Below are positions 1-10,901 of a stretch of DNA of 64,000 bases, piece after piece. The notes beneath the pieces were generated by a model. It did no database searches. It was not told the origin of the DNA and worked only from the letters and a program-made list of their open reading frames with translations. Position numbers and translations under genes: made by a program. How positions within the stretch are numbered: position 1 is the first letter of the stretch; every line of letters starts with the position of its first letter. Origin of the DNA: Cryptomeria japonica (Eukaryota; Streptophyta; Pinopsida; Cupressales; Cupressaceae); contig NC_081412.1 of NCBI RefSeq assembly GCF_030272615.1, positions 474,036,157 to 474,100,156 of the forward strand, read 5' to 3'.

Positions 1-455
1 CCTTCAGACTTCCTATCAGAACCGTGCAATGAACAAAACAAAATAGAGAATAACAAAATTCGTTAACAGAAAACTATTTAACTATTCTCTCAACACCCAA
101 TTACATAGGAACAAGAATAACCAACAAGACAACATATGAATGTCCCAAAATCTCAACTTTATTATTACTCAACTAACAATGGTGATTACATACAAAGTTA
201 GATGATTACATATAACAATTAGACCATACCCCAATTTTGGGTTTCTCTAGTTCTACGCTGATTATACACTTTGGCTTCTTTGGTTTGGCCTTATGTGGTT
301 AGGCCGAACCCCCTTCTAACACACACACTTACTAAACCGCTCTCTCCCTTTTAAGCCTCTGTTTGCCTAGATAAAATGCCCGATTCAGTTTCTCCTCTGG
401 CCACTCGATTTCTCCTGACTATTCGGCTACCAACCATTACTAAATATTCTCACTA
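1..455. other. AT-rich non-coding DNA, nothing recognised
   Basis: No frame shows protein-like composition and no RNA gene or element terminus was recognised before the 90-bp tandem duplication that follows. Confidence 0.5.
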
Positions 456-635
456 CTCATTATTTGATCTGGCTTCCTTTTTCCAAAAGGTAACTAATCT
501 GTCATGTCTAATTTCCTATTTATGCGTCGATAGGATTTGTGTCTGCTCATTATTTGATCTGGCTTCCTTTTTCCCAAAGGTAACTAATCTGTCATGTCTA
601 ATTTCCTATTTATGTGTCGATAGGATTTGTGTCTC
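456..635. repeat. 90-bp tandem duplication, two copies
   Basis: The stretch starting CTCATTATTTGATCTGGC at 456 is repeated from 546 with only a few differences, for example tatgcgtc versus tatgtgtc. The copies are head to tail with a 90-bp period. Because 90 is a multiple of three, a reading frame stays open through both copies, but nothing else suggests coding. Confidence 0.9.
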
Positions 636-766
636 CTGAGTTGAGTCTGCCAATAAAAGCCAACCAGTCAATTAGAAAGATCTAGTGCGAGGCTCCTAGA
701 TTAGGAGACTTCCCATGTCTCTAGGTAATTTAGCCTTATAGTCATTATTACAGATGTTCCTCTTTT

Positions 767-1075
767 TTGGGTTTTTCATGTGCCGGTAGTACTGTTATGA
801 AGTATTATATGGTCTTTTTGAATCAATGGTGCCTACTTCCATTTGGCCTCTTAGGTATGCATGGTGCTATCTTGCATGGGCTTAGAGCCTCTAGTTTCTG
901 GCTAAGCAGTAATAGGCTCCATTTTGTTCAAAAAATTTTCTCCATTTTCCCTATTGTTGGTTGATATCCAACAAACTTTGATGTATTATCTTTATGTAAT
1001 CTACTTTAATATTAATATATATTTTAGGCCTCATGCCTTTTGTAAAAAAAATAAAAAATTACTAGAGTCAACCTC
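767..1075 (+). mobile_element. possible non-LTR retroposon 3' end (fossil)
   Basis: An AT-rich tail ends with ggcctcatgccttttgt followed by an A-rich run at about 1045-1060. This resembles the 3' ends of plant LINE-type retroposons. The short open frame above it (767-964) resembles no protein I know. The assignment rests on the tail alone. Confidence 0.3.
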
Positions 1076-1994
1076 TCTTCTATAAAAGAATGGAACATGA
1101 ACTGACCAAAGATGTTGAGTCTAGCTTACTTCTCAAAAGGAGAGCCAAACTACATGGGTTCTATTACTTTACTAAAAAAAAGGATTGATTGATTATAATG
1201 CCTAAATAGATCTTAAAGAATGCTTGAATTTCTTAATAAATTAACAAAATAGAGATGCAAATACATAGAAGAATAACACACAGTCACAAAAATGAAAATG
1301 GGATCCAAGGGAGAAACTATCACCAAACCATAGGATTTCTAGATAGGACTCAAATGCTCAGTGACCCTGTCTTGACATTTTACAGTACAATTTTTTGTTT
1401 AGATGTAGGGTCGATAGGCTCATTTTTGGTCTCTTGAAATCTAGGTTGAAACTGTGAGGACACAAGCATTGAGCAACTTTGTTTGAGGGTTTTATCTAGG
1501 ATTCATGATGATGATCTCTGCCATTGATCGCTTTGTTTTCTTGTACCTCAACTCCATCATTAATTTCTAGATCTACACCTATAAAAAGCATAGAAAAAAA
1601 AATATGTTGTGTCTATATATGAATGAGCTTGCCTTAATCAATCCCTCATTTTGATATTTCTACCTCCATGAATAGTAGAGTTGATAACTAATAAGAGTGT
1701 GTTCTCTAAACTTTAAATATGTCTAAGATTGTGACACGCAATAAAAAAATCTATAAAAACATAAAATTCCTATTGAGATGCATTAGAGTGGAGTCTTAGA
1801 TGATTCAAACAAAAGGTGGTATAATGTTGAACCCAGGGTAGCAAATTAAGCTTAAAGACAAAAATACTAATAATTCAAATCTACAGAATCTTAAAACTCA
1901 GGAATGTTATAATAGCATAATAACTACAAACCTTGAGGAGATGTAGAAGTTGGTCATCAGTCAGCCAGTCCCTCTAATTCTTCAACATCCTTCT
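1076..1994. other. non-coding DNA, nothing recognised
   Basis: AT-rich sequence with no protein-like frame, RNA gene or element terminus that I could identify. Confidence 0.5.
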
Positions 1995-2158
1995 TGTTAG
2001 TGTATTAATATTACATTCACTAAATTGGTGTACTATTAGTTAGCAGCTAGTTGAAAGGTGCAGTTGAAAGGTGCAGTTGAAAGGTGCAGTTGTAAAATCC
2101 TTATACATATTTATTTAAAGATAATTGAAATAATCAAATAAGCACTTTTTCCTTTATA
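1995..2158 (+). repeat. 5' LTR of the TRIM-like element
   Basis: It starts TGTTAGTGTATT and ends directly before TGGTATCAGAGC. It contains the 13-bp tandem repeat listed separately. Confidence 0.5.
2049..2092. repeat. 13-bp tandem repeat, three copies plus a partial
   Basis: The unit agttgaaaggtgc is repeated perfectly from 2049. The right-hand LTR has a single related unit (gttgaaaagtgtg), so the expansion happened in the left LTR after insertion. Confidence 0.85.
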
Positions 2159-2170
2159 TGGTATCAGAGC
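2159..2170 (+). promoter_or_regulatory. primer-binding site (initiator-Met type)
   Basis: TGGTATCAGAGC matches the PBS complementary to the 3' end of initiator Met-tRNA that most plant LTR retrotransposons use. Confidence 0.75.
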
Positions 2171-2440
2171 CATGTGAAAGCTGAGGGAAAAATAAAGCGA
2201 TGTAAACTCTTATGTGTTTGAAGATGTTAATGGATATGCAATCATCTCAAAGAAATGACTCGTGTGCATAAGGATCTCCGACGTACAAACAACTGCAAAA
2301 TGATGAAAGGAAAATGAAGCTAAGTTGTGATAAAGTTGATAGATTCTAGTCTCGTGTGAAGCATTACAATTGAATACTCCAAATTTATTTTTATTCTCCA
2401 TTTTTTTTTTTATTCTCCATTTTTTATTTGTGTTCTTTCT

Positions 2441-2618
2441 CAGATTTTACCTTGAAGCAAGGTAAAGGGGCAAAGAATGCAATTAATAGAATATAAGAAT
2501 TTCAATTGTGGAGTAGTTTTTTATCTTTCAGGCATTGCTGCACAGATTTTACCTTGAAGCAAGGTAAAGGGGCAAAGAATGCAATAAATAGAATATAAGA
2601 ATTTCAATTGTGGAGTAG
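2441..2618. repeat. 76-bp duplication with a short spacer
   Basis: The segment beginning CAGATTTTACCTTGAAGC at 2441 recurs at 2543, almost identically, up to ...gtggagtag. The copies are separated by about 26 bp and lie inside the TRIM-like interior. Confidence 0.9.
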
Positions 2619-3490
2619 ATGTTTTGACAGTGTGAGTCATGGTGATCTTAGGGAGATATCGTATCAAAGTTTGATTTATTTTTTTATATAAATTTATTGT
2701 AAGGAGATATAGCATTATGGAGATACAAGGTTGAACATGGTTGTACCTATGATGGAAGTCTTTGTTACGGGGAACCATTTTGATGGTATGAATCTTTCTT
2801 ATGGTGATCTTGTAAGAGAATATATCTAGAAGTGTCTTATTATTTTTGTATATCTATAAGTGTCCTATTATTTTTGTTGGTTAGGCTTATGGAGGTTATG
2901 GTATTTCTTTTGATGCTAGTTTTAGAGGATAAAGAGTAACAAGATCAATTTGGAGGTTGGTGGCATGAGAGGATGGAGGATTTCAATTATATCAAGCTTG
3001 CTTCTCGCTTTGTGATGGTGGTTTGGATGAGAGACATTTTTGGATTGGATTTATTGCTTTGATATCCTTGTATTAGTTGATAGATTTGATGAATACATGT
3101 ATTGTGAAGTTTTATTTTTGGATACAGGTAAGGGATCTAGTGTTAAACTCAATATGGATTGTTGTCTAGAGAGCTCACAAGACTATGATCGGGAATTATA
3201 ACATTACAAGGGTAGATATATAGCTTGGTTGATGGTTGTCCAATAATTTGGTGTTTGTTATTTGGGAGTTTGAGGAAATGAGAACAAGAAAATTCAGCTT
3301 TTACAAGGGTCCTAATGAAGTTTGGCAGAGTTCCACTTGATTCAATATTTGGTAAAACTTCATGGAAAAATATCCAAAAAAATAGGTATTTGTTTTTATG
3401 TAATTAGATGTTTTTTTTGTGTAATCCTTAAGGGGTGTCCCTTGGCTATGTGAAGCTTAAGGTTTAGACAATGCATTTATAGGAACAATG

Positions 3491-3504
3491 CAATAAGGGG
3501 TGAA
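3491..3504 (+). promoter_or_regulatory. probable polypurine tract of the TRIM-like element
   Basis: caataaggggtgaa lies directly before the TGTGAG start of the right LTR, the expected place for plus-strand priming. Confidence 0.45.
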
Positions 3505-3611
3505 TGTGAGAATGTTTATATTATACTATCTAAATTACTATACTATTAGTTAGTGGGTAGTTGAAAAGTGTGGTTGCAAAAATATTAAGTACATAGTTTT
3601 TTCCTTATATA
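3505..3611 (+). repeat. 3' LTR of the TRIM-like element
   Basis: The left half aligns with 1995-2060 by eye. The right half is shortened. The end near ttttttccttata mirrors the 5' LTR end. Confidence 0.45.
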
Positions 3612-3634
3612 CATGTATTTATAGGTCATTCAAA

Positions 3635-4010
3635 TGTTAGAAGTATGGTTTTCATTGCACCAAAAGATTGACTTGTTAATGCCCGATACAACCACTAGAT
3701 TAATAGAATCCATAGGAGGTGGTTAAGAAATGTCACAAACTCGAGTCCTACGTTGCACAACACAAGGAGACCAAAGGTGCACACCTTGCAAAATCCCCCA
3801 TAGTGTAAGCAAAGGGTTTGAACCTGTGACCCAAGATATGATACCACTTGTTAGAAGTACAATTGTCGTTGCATCAAAAGCTTGGCTTATTAATGCCCTA
3901 TACAACCACTAGACTAATAGAATCCACAAGAGGTAGTTAAACCATGTCACAAACCCAAGCACTGCACTATACAACACAAGGAGACCAAGGGCGCACACAT
4001 TGCAACATGA
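3635..4010 (-). repeat. tandemly duplicated antisense LTR/PBS fragment
   Basis: Two copies start with tgttagaag at 3635 and 3849, a 214-bp period, with the second copy truncated near 4010. Read on the minus strand, the junction shows an LTR end CTAACA, a 2-nt spacer and TGGTATCA, which is a PBS-like sequence. This looks like the terminus of an LTR element in reverse orientation, duplicated with part of its interior. Both small ORFs at 3723-3912 are artefacts of this repeat. Confidence 0.65.
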
Positions 4011-6095
4011 AATAATGAAATAAATTTTTTTCCATTCATTTAGAGCTTCAATCATCTTATAATAATATGGAATGATCAATTTATATAACTTTATCATGAG
4101 ATTACCAATGATACTTAAGAATTGCAGGGTTGAGTAATCAATTCGATAGAGATTCATTATCATATTAAATCTATATTTTAAACTGGCAAAGCTACTAGCT
4201 TAAGTATGGGTCACAAGGCTAATTTTTTTATTGAAATTGAACACATCATAATAAAATGCAAATATTGAGACTAGATCATGAAAGAAGAATCTCGACACTT
4301 GACATGGCCACCATTTTATGCTATTTTATTAGGACTAGGGTGTTGGGCACCCAATAGCTTCCAAAATATGACCCCCAAAAGGGAAACACAGATTTTGAGG
4401 CTTGTGATATAGAACCTATTCTTAGTTTTTGTATTTTATAAAAAATTAAGTGCACTATTAACAATGAAATTTGAGGATGGCATAGGATACATCTTATTGA
4501 GTTGGGCATAAGGATCATGCTATGAATGGTCCTCAAATGATCCAGGTGTATGGAGTGTAAATAAAGTGCTAAGTAGAGTGTGAAATTGGGCTTTCATTAG
4601 TAAGGAGTACATTTTAAGATGCTATATGCTTATATTCATAATTAATTTTTAAAGTTTATTTTTTCTTGATAAGATTTGTTGACATGTCTTATAATAAGTT
4701 TTGAATCACTATAAAATATATACATTTTGAATGTTAAGAGACAAAATAACATACAAGACAACAATAAGGACTTTATACTCTACTATTGTTGGTACATAGG
4801 AAATTAACACAATGAGATAGATGAATTGTCTTTCCCAAATAATCTATTTATATAACACTAGTATGAAAGAATATTCAGCATCTATAACTATCAAATAACC
4901 AATCCAACCTTTTATCCACATCCATAGGAAGGACATGGTCATCAAAAAATGCATCTTGATTTGAAAGATCTTCTGGTGAAGGTGCATTAACTAAATAGTT
5001 AGCCAACACTTGGCCCTTAATTGTTTTTTGATAAATAAATTTAAATTCAAATTCTAATTATAACATAACCATTTAGCGATATGTCTTCATGATCTATCTT
5101 AGAAATGAGATGATTGACACATAATATTGTATTAATTTCTCGGATTAGGTAAGGATTGTTGAAGTATGATATAATAATATAAGGTCATAGTGCAAAAATA
5201 ATGGTCATAAAGTAAAGGAAAATCATAATTGTAATGATCATATCACTAAAATTAGAGATAGATCTTATAATAAAAATAAACAACCAAAAGATCAAAAATT
5301 GAAAGATAATGCTCAAATTAGAATAAATAAAATGAGTTTGAAATCATAAGTATGTAATTGAGATGGAAGAAATAGAAAGGATAATTAAAATCAAACTTAC
5401 CCCCAAGAGGTGGAAAATATATTTGAAATAGTAACAAGGATAACTAAGACCAAGAATGCTCACCAAGTGGTTGAAATGATAAAGGAATCATATATAAATG
5501 AAAATATAGATTTTAATAAGATAATTTGATATAAAATTAAAAGATACATTAAGAAAGCAGGAAAGAATGATTGTCATAAATAAATTACCATAGTTAGTTG
5601 ACCTTCCTTATTCCTTTAGTTTTGACTCAATTATATGATATGATTGTTCTCCAAAGAGGAATCATCTAATTCATCATCATATTATTGTTATTTTTTAATT
5701 ATTATTTTCCTCCTACTTGAAATGATATGTGTTTCTTCTTATATCCTATCAGTTCTCTTCTGTTTAATTTGTAACATCATTATGGGTTGGACTAACATCT
5801 TTATATCCCTTATTTGAATTCATAAGGTTAACCACATCAAGTAATGAGGCTTTAAACACATAATAAATTTTTATTTTTCATCTATCAATGAATTCTTGAT
5901 ATTTATTCTTGAATGTGATTCATCCATTTGTCCATTATCTATGCATGAGAAGATAAGCATAGAGAATTATGTTGCAATTGTTATAACCTCAGATATATCA
6001 ATCGTGAATGAATCCTCATTGTCATCACTAGTAGCACATTTTGAAATTGGTGTCCTCATCCATCGTGATTTCGACCTAGAACCTAGAGGCAAAGA
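4011..6095. other. AT-rich non-coding DNA, nothing recognised
   Basis: Two kilobases without a protein-like frame. The 3' part of the minus-strand gypsy remnant at 6.1-8.6 kb, including its polymerase and 3' LTR, would be expected here but cannot be seen. Confidence 0.5.
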
Positions 6096-6637
6096 CTATG
6101 TGGGATCCTCAGGGGTTGTTTCTTGATCAACTTTGAATTTTCTATAAAATTGCTCTTTTTCTGTGGTTTCACCTAGTTCTCCGAATGTCTCGGTGAGTTC
6201 ATAGTCATTGGAGGATTTGTCCGAACCCCATTCCCATTCATTGGAGTTGCTGGAATAGCAGTTCTCTTGTTGATCTTTGGAAGCCTTGATTTGTAATGCT
6301 TCTTTTGTCTTTCGAGTATTTACCCTAGAAGACATGAAACCAAGTCCTTTCGAGCACTCCTTTTCGAATGTCAATTTTGGTTGCAAAGGTTGAATGATAG
6401 CTTCCTTTCTTAAGCCAAGAGGACTTTTACCATCATACCCAAACATTTGTAGGATCTTGAATCCTTTGCCATATTTTTCACGCGGTATGCTAATGTGATC
6501 CTATGTACCATTTTCAAGGTCTTTGTAAAGCATTTTGTATAAATCTTCTTCTTCCATTTCACCCCACTTTTGGAAGATAGTAGGATCCCACTTGAGTGTA
6601 ATGATAGATACCTGTTTAGAAGGATGTGGTCATCCAT
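6096..6637 (-). pseudogene. gypsy inter-domain segment, possible G-patch-like motif
   Basis: Two overlapping minus frames (6,410-6,637 and 6,096-6,446) continue the polyprotein. MFGYDGKSPLGLRKEAI followed by KECSKGLGF resembles the G-patch-like motif (MGYxGxxGLGxxxxGI) that some plant gypsy elements carry between protease and RT. The switch between the two frames marks a frameshift near 6,430. The acidic tail (KSSNDYELTETFGELGE) has no assignment. Confidence 0.45.
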
Positions 6638-7043
6638 ATTCTTTTGGTGAACTCATAACTTGTTGTAAACACATGATTTGATTCAAAGTGTATTCACCCA
6701 TGCCTTTGTCTTGATATTTCCCTTTAAGCTCACCTTGCTTTGATGTCGAAGGTTTTAATGATTTAGGGTCAATGTATGCAGAAGAAGGGATAGCTTCTCT
6801 ATTAATTGGAATGATTGTCTCAGCTTTTGGTCTCAAGTTATTGCAGTATATAAATGGATTAGGATCACCATTAACTGTTATTTCAACTCCATTGTGAGGA
6901 AGCTTAATGTATTGGTGGTATGTAGATGGGACTGCCCTCATGTCATGAATCCAAGGACATCCTAGCAATATATTGTATGTGAGATCCAAGTATAGGACTT
7001 GACAAACCACATCCTTTGTGACTGGCCCAACTCTGAGGGGCAA
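6630..7043 (-). pseudogene. Ty3-gypsy aspartic protease fragment
   Basis: The segment DLTYNILLGCPWIHDM followed by AVPSTYHQYIKLP matches the C-terminal half of plant gypsy proteases (RVP-type), where YNxLLGRPWIH and AVPSTxHQ recur. The catalytic DSG half lies upstream (above 7,043) and is not readable in one frame. The fragment continues into a low-complexity linker and is followed by a frame change to the segment at 6,410-6,637. Confidence 0.7.
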
Positions 7044-7843
7044 AGTGACTGTGCCCTTGGAGGAACACTCTTCATCATCATATCCCTTGATGGTAATTTT
7101 GTTTGTAGCATTGACAACTTTATTTGAATATCACAATTGTATTATTGTATTTAAAGTACAAATGTTAAGACCAGGTCCTCCATCTATCAGGACTCGTTTA
7201 ATTTGATGTTTGTGTAGGAGGGCTTTAATGTGTAAAGGTGCATTATATGGTTGGCTCACGGAGCCATCACGTCAACTTCTATGAATGTAAGGGAGTGTGG
7301 AATGGAAAGGTATCCCACCATGGCTTGAAACTGGTCCACATTTAGATCAGTAGGGACAAAAGTGTCTCTCAAAGTTTTGTCAAGAATGGTTTTATGTGCA
7401 GGGGATATGCGTAAGAGCTCGACTATGGAGATAAGTGTTGGTGTCTTCCCTAACTATTCTATAAGATCATACTCAGGTTTGGTTGATGAGGAAGCAGTGT
7501 ATTTAGTTGGAGCAGCTTGCAAAGTGAATTTACCTCGATAAGTTATGACATTACATTCAGAAGTAGGTTCGGAAGATGATCCAATGCCTTTTAGGACACG
7601 CTTGGGTCTTTGGGTAGAATTCTCAGGCATTTTGTCCTTGATGATAATGGTAGAGACATAATTGTCCTTCGAAATGTGATTGACAATTTATTCATAGTAA
7701 TAGGATGCTCTGGTATAGTTAGTTTGCTCATCTGTGGCTTTAGCTTTTCCCTTGTCATGTTTTGGGAATGGTTCCTTAGACATCTCATGTTCTTGATTGG
7801 ATGAATGTCCTTCAATCACAATGTCACCTCTATCAATGAGATC

Positions 7844-8573
7844 TTATATGATGTTCTTCAGTTGATGACAATTTCTTGTCTCATGACCCTTGCTCTTATA
7901 AAATGCACAATACTTCCACCAATTTGGTTTAACCTTTGGCTCATATGGAGGCAAATCTGGAATTGTTATTATTTTGTTTGCCACTAGCTTCTTGAAAACT
8001 GGCTCTAGTGGTTCTCCCAATGGGATGTACTTCCTTCGTGATTTTGAAGTTGTTTGAGTATTCACTTGATTGTTTGTAGAGCTTGATCCAGAAAAAACAA
8101 TTTTGGGTCGCACTGTATTGGCATCAACAACACCATCATTGACTGTGTTCTTGTTTTTATTCCAAAACCTTGGCTTATCTTTTCCTTTCAAGTCATCTTT
8201 GTTTTCTTTGAATATCTTAATTACTCCTTGTTCAATTAGGACCTTTTCTATTGCTAAGCCTTTTTCAATAATGTCCTTGAAGGTGGACAAACAATCTTTT
8301 CTCAAGTCATAACCAATGTCTTTGTTAACATTTTGGGTGAACATTTCTACCATTTATTTTTGTGGAATTTCACAAGAGCATCTACTGGCTAAATTCCTCC
8401 ATCTTTTTAAAAATGATGAAAAAGACTCTCCATCCCTTTGTTTGGTGTTGCACAAAGTAGTGACTGATATGTCTATCTCTATGTTGTATGAGAAATATTG
8501 GATAAAAGCCTCTGCTAGATCACCCCAAGACTTAATTCTAGGTGGGAGTTGGGAGAACCATTCCATAGCTTGA
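7844..8573 (-). pseudogene. Ty3-gypsy gag fragment
   Basis: The Retrotrans_gag-type core is at 8,354-8,566, with residues such as WGDLAEAFIQYFS, SFSSFLKRWRNLASRC and a preceding EWFSQLPP motif. An in-frame stop at 8,354 separates it from its C-terminal part (to 7,844), which continues in the same frame. That part ends with a zinc-knuckle-like CAFYKSKGHETRNCHQLK. The spacing CX3KGHX4C lacks a canonical second cysteine, which is common in this gypsy lineage. The N-terminus is missing: similarity stops next to the 17-bp direct repeat at 8,518/8,572. The product would have formed the retrotransposon particle. Confidence 0.75.
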
Positions 8574-8588
8574 TCACCCCAAGACTTA
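8518..8588. repeat. 17-bp direct repeat at the gag breakpoint
   Basis: gatcaccccaagactta occurs at 8,518-8,534 and 8,572-8,588. The first copy lies inside the gag domain. The second is where gag similarity ends and unrelated AT-rich DNA begins. Confidence 0.85.
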
Positions 8589-8929
8589 TTTGGTTGAATA
8601 TATGAATGTTGATCATCATTACGTACATTTTCCTTATGCTAAAAAAACTAAATGTAATGATGTGCTTGGAATATATTTTTATAAAAGAGGTTGTTAGATT
8701 TTATATGTTCATGTGCATACATATAGTAGTACATAATTGAAAAATTGAAATATGAGGAATGTATTACTATTAGTCCTTAAATCATGGAAGTACACTATCC
8801 ATGAAAATATTTCAAAATGTAATAACTCACCAAAATAATAACTCACCAAAATTGATCCAACAAAAATTGAGTATATTTTTTTTTCATTATATTTTACTAT
8901 GTTTTATTCAATTGCATACTCTGGGCATC
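8589..8929. other. AT-rich non-coding DNA, nothing recognised
   Basis: No PBS or LTR end could be found for the gypsy fragment in this stretch. Confidence 0.5.
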
Positions 8930-9085
8930 CATCCAAATAGGATTGGGCATTCATCCATTCGGGATGAGCTTCTAACCATACGGGTTAGGCAATTGTCCAT
9001 ACGGGACGTAAATTCCATCTATCCAATACGGGATAGGCATCTGCCCTTACGGGGTAGGCATCCATCCAAACGGGATAGGAGATGC
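8930..9085. repeat. degenerate minisatellite, CATACGGGATAGGCAT-like units
   Basis: About seven diverged units built around ccatacgggataggcat follow one another at 16-27-bp spacing, with cores such as attcgggatgagc, atacgggttaggca, atacgggacg, atacgggataggcat, ttacggggtaggcat and aaacgggatagg. Confidence 0.6.
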
Positions 9086-10460
9086 TCTGGCCAGAGACTT
9101 AGACTCATCGGGACCATTCGTGTCCTGAGCCACTCACTAAGTACTACATTCTTCTAACAAGAATGCACCGAGGTCGCCGTCCTTAGGAGTAATAAGAAAA
9201 TAATACAAGCTTGAATTCCGCCTCGGAATTTGGCTTAAAGCCTCGGGAAGTCAAGCGAATCCATACGGGATTCCTTCCGAGTATGCATTGAATTAAGTTT
9301 GATTATCTTATCTTTCAATTAGGATTCTTACTCAACCAAGCCTAGACCCCACCCACGAATGCCTGAGTACGAGGGACAACTCCGTCCCAAGACTGCCTAC
9401 ATACCCGCTTCGGCACGGGATCAAGGCGTAAAGTATGTAGTTCTATTTTCTAATCTATGGTTTGATGTAAACTGATTTTGTGGGTACGCAACCCTTTCTA
9501 GGGTCAGTGTCCCAGACAGTTTCTCTGCGGTTGCTACCCACGAAGGTAGCACTTAAGCGAAGGCTCAAGATGGCCTATTGCTTGTGGCCTAAACAAAATA
9601 ACTAGAACCTAATTCTTATCATGAGCGTCACCCAATTTCAATCACCAATATCCCTTTGAGGTGAATAAATAAATAAATAAATAAAGTAAATTTCATGAGA
9701 GCTCTTAACTTGACCATCCCTAAGAGGGGTTTACTATGGTTTATCTCAACGGATGTGGAATTCAATTACAAGTTATCTTATTAAATTATCGATCCAAGAG
9801 GGATTACCCGCCCCTTGGATTTTTAACTTCCAAATGTCCCTTATTACTCCCCGACAATTTATAGGGACGATGCCACAGATGTCGTTAATGCAGCTTTATT
9901 AGGTGTTAAGTGCAGTAGTTCAACACGACAGCATTACCCGTAAGCGTGACCCAGAGGCACCGTATATACTGAACGCTGCTAGTTTTGGTTTTCCAACTCC
10001 ATTTGTTTAGTTTTCTAAACTAACATCATGCTTGAATATAATTAAGAAATGGATGTACATAATTTAAACCTTAAATACTATTTGAAAAAAAAGAATATCA
10101 TTATTCTACATATATTGGCATGGTAATGATAATTGTGAGTAATTGCATGAAAATAAGGGATACGAAATAATCATAATGCCATGCAAAAGTAACGTCATTT
10201 ACATACAAAATGTAAGAATGTTTTTACTTATCTCCAAAATCATGGGTCAATTAATCCATTCATTTCTCTAAGGAAATTGAAATAATACATTGAATTCAAC
10301 TCTTGTTAATTTTAAGGAAATTAAATTTAACTAAACAAATGAACATAACAAAAAGTTAATTTAACTTTAATTTAAAACGATACACAAAATAACTTAAATT
10401 TTAAACCAACATTTAAACCTTCCATCGAAATTTCCCCATGGCCGAACCTTGTTTTAACTG

Positions 10461-10470
10461 TTTATATAAA
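10461..10470 (-). promoter_or_regulatory. possible LTR TATA box
   Basis: On the minus strand, tttatataaa lies just downstream of the GC-rich island and could be an LTR promoter TATA box. AT-rich DNA produces such matches often. Confidence 0.25.
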
Positions 10471-10474
10471 GAAC

Positions 10475-10625
10475 CGGGGGTGGGGACCACGGGTCCCGTC
10501 ACTCCCTGCGGTCCTGCATGTGCAGGCCCGTAGGGGTTGACGGGGCCATGTGGTCCCCTCCACTCCCCTGCGGCCACTTGCAGTGACCGCAGGGTAGTGG
10601 GGGGTACCACTAACCCTGCCGGTTT
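10475..10625. repeat. GC-rich island with CCGCAGGG/CCCTGCGG motifs
   Basis: The island contains several short inverted motifs (ccctgcgg, gaccgcaggg, gtggtcccc, ccactcccctgcgg) in otherwise AT-rich DNA. It resembles the islands in both LARD LTRs (33,330-33,530 and 41,774-41,974), built from the same ccgcaggg and ccac/gtgg words. The small minus ORF here (10,413-10,610) is a by-product of composition. Confidence 0.6.
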
Positions 10626-10738
10626 ACGGTAACGCCATTCTGCGTTCGTATGGTTATTCTCGGGGTCTGTGCTGAACGCGGTAGTGAATGCGATAATTGA
10701 CGTTATGACATTAATGTTTGTGAATTAACATTGGAATT

Positions 10739-10755
10739 TATATATATATGTATAC

Positions 10756-10789
<34 letters not shown>

Positions 10790-10823
10790 GTATACATATA
10801 TATATATATATATATATGTATAC

Positions 10824-10900
<77 letters not shown>

Positions 10901-10901
10901 A
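10739..10901. repeat. (TA)n microsatellite with GTATAC interruptions
   Basis: About 160 bp of nearly pure TA with periodic gtatac and atgtat interruptions. The Tyr/Ile-only ORF across it is not a gene. Confidence 0.95.

Larger units (their letters stand above)
1995..3611 (+). mobile_element. TRIM-like non-autonomous LTR retrotransposon
   Basis: Two related terminal segments (about 1995-2158 and 3505-3611) flank about 1.35 kb without coding capacity. Both begin with TG and share actattagttag followed by a gttgaaa-type segment. A primer-binding site follows the left LTR at 2159 and a purine-rich tract precedes the right LTR. Small size, short LTRs and no ORF match the TRIM class of non-autonomous LTR elements. 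The right LTR lacks roughly 40 bp present in the left one, and no target-site duplication was found, so the copy is old and its exact ends are uncertain. Confidence 0.55.
6096..8588 (-). mobile_element. eroded Ty3-gypsy retrotransposon fragment (gag-protease)
   Basis: On the minus strand, running from high to low coordinates, there is a retrotransposon gag domain, a zinc-knuckle-like segment, an aspartic-protease-like segment, and a possible G-patch-like segment. This order is that of a plant Ty3-gypsy polyprotein. Reverse transcriptase and integrase are not visible, and frames are broken by stops and shifts. No LTRs could be assigned to it. This is a dead fragment. Confidence 0.7.
9172..10738. 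mobile_element. LTR-like non-coding sequence, unclassified
   Basis: The stretch is clearly higher in GC than its surroundings and has no ORF. Around 9,390-9,440, gactgcctacatacccg and gggatcaaggcgtaaagta resemble a motif I recall from LTRs of plant Ty3-gypsy elements (tgcctacgta..., gggatcaaggc..., tagttc). The GC-rich island and a minus-strand TATA-like box are listed separately. No terminal repeats, PBS or target-site duplication were found, so boundaries are arbitrary. It could be the remnant LTR of the gypsy fragment to its left. Confidence 0.35.

Noticed and set aside
8930-9085. CRISPR-like array
   Set aside because: Units are degenerate and contiguous without unique spacers, and the DNA is plant nuclear.
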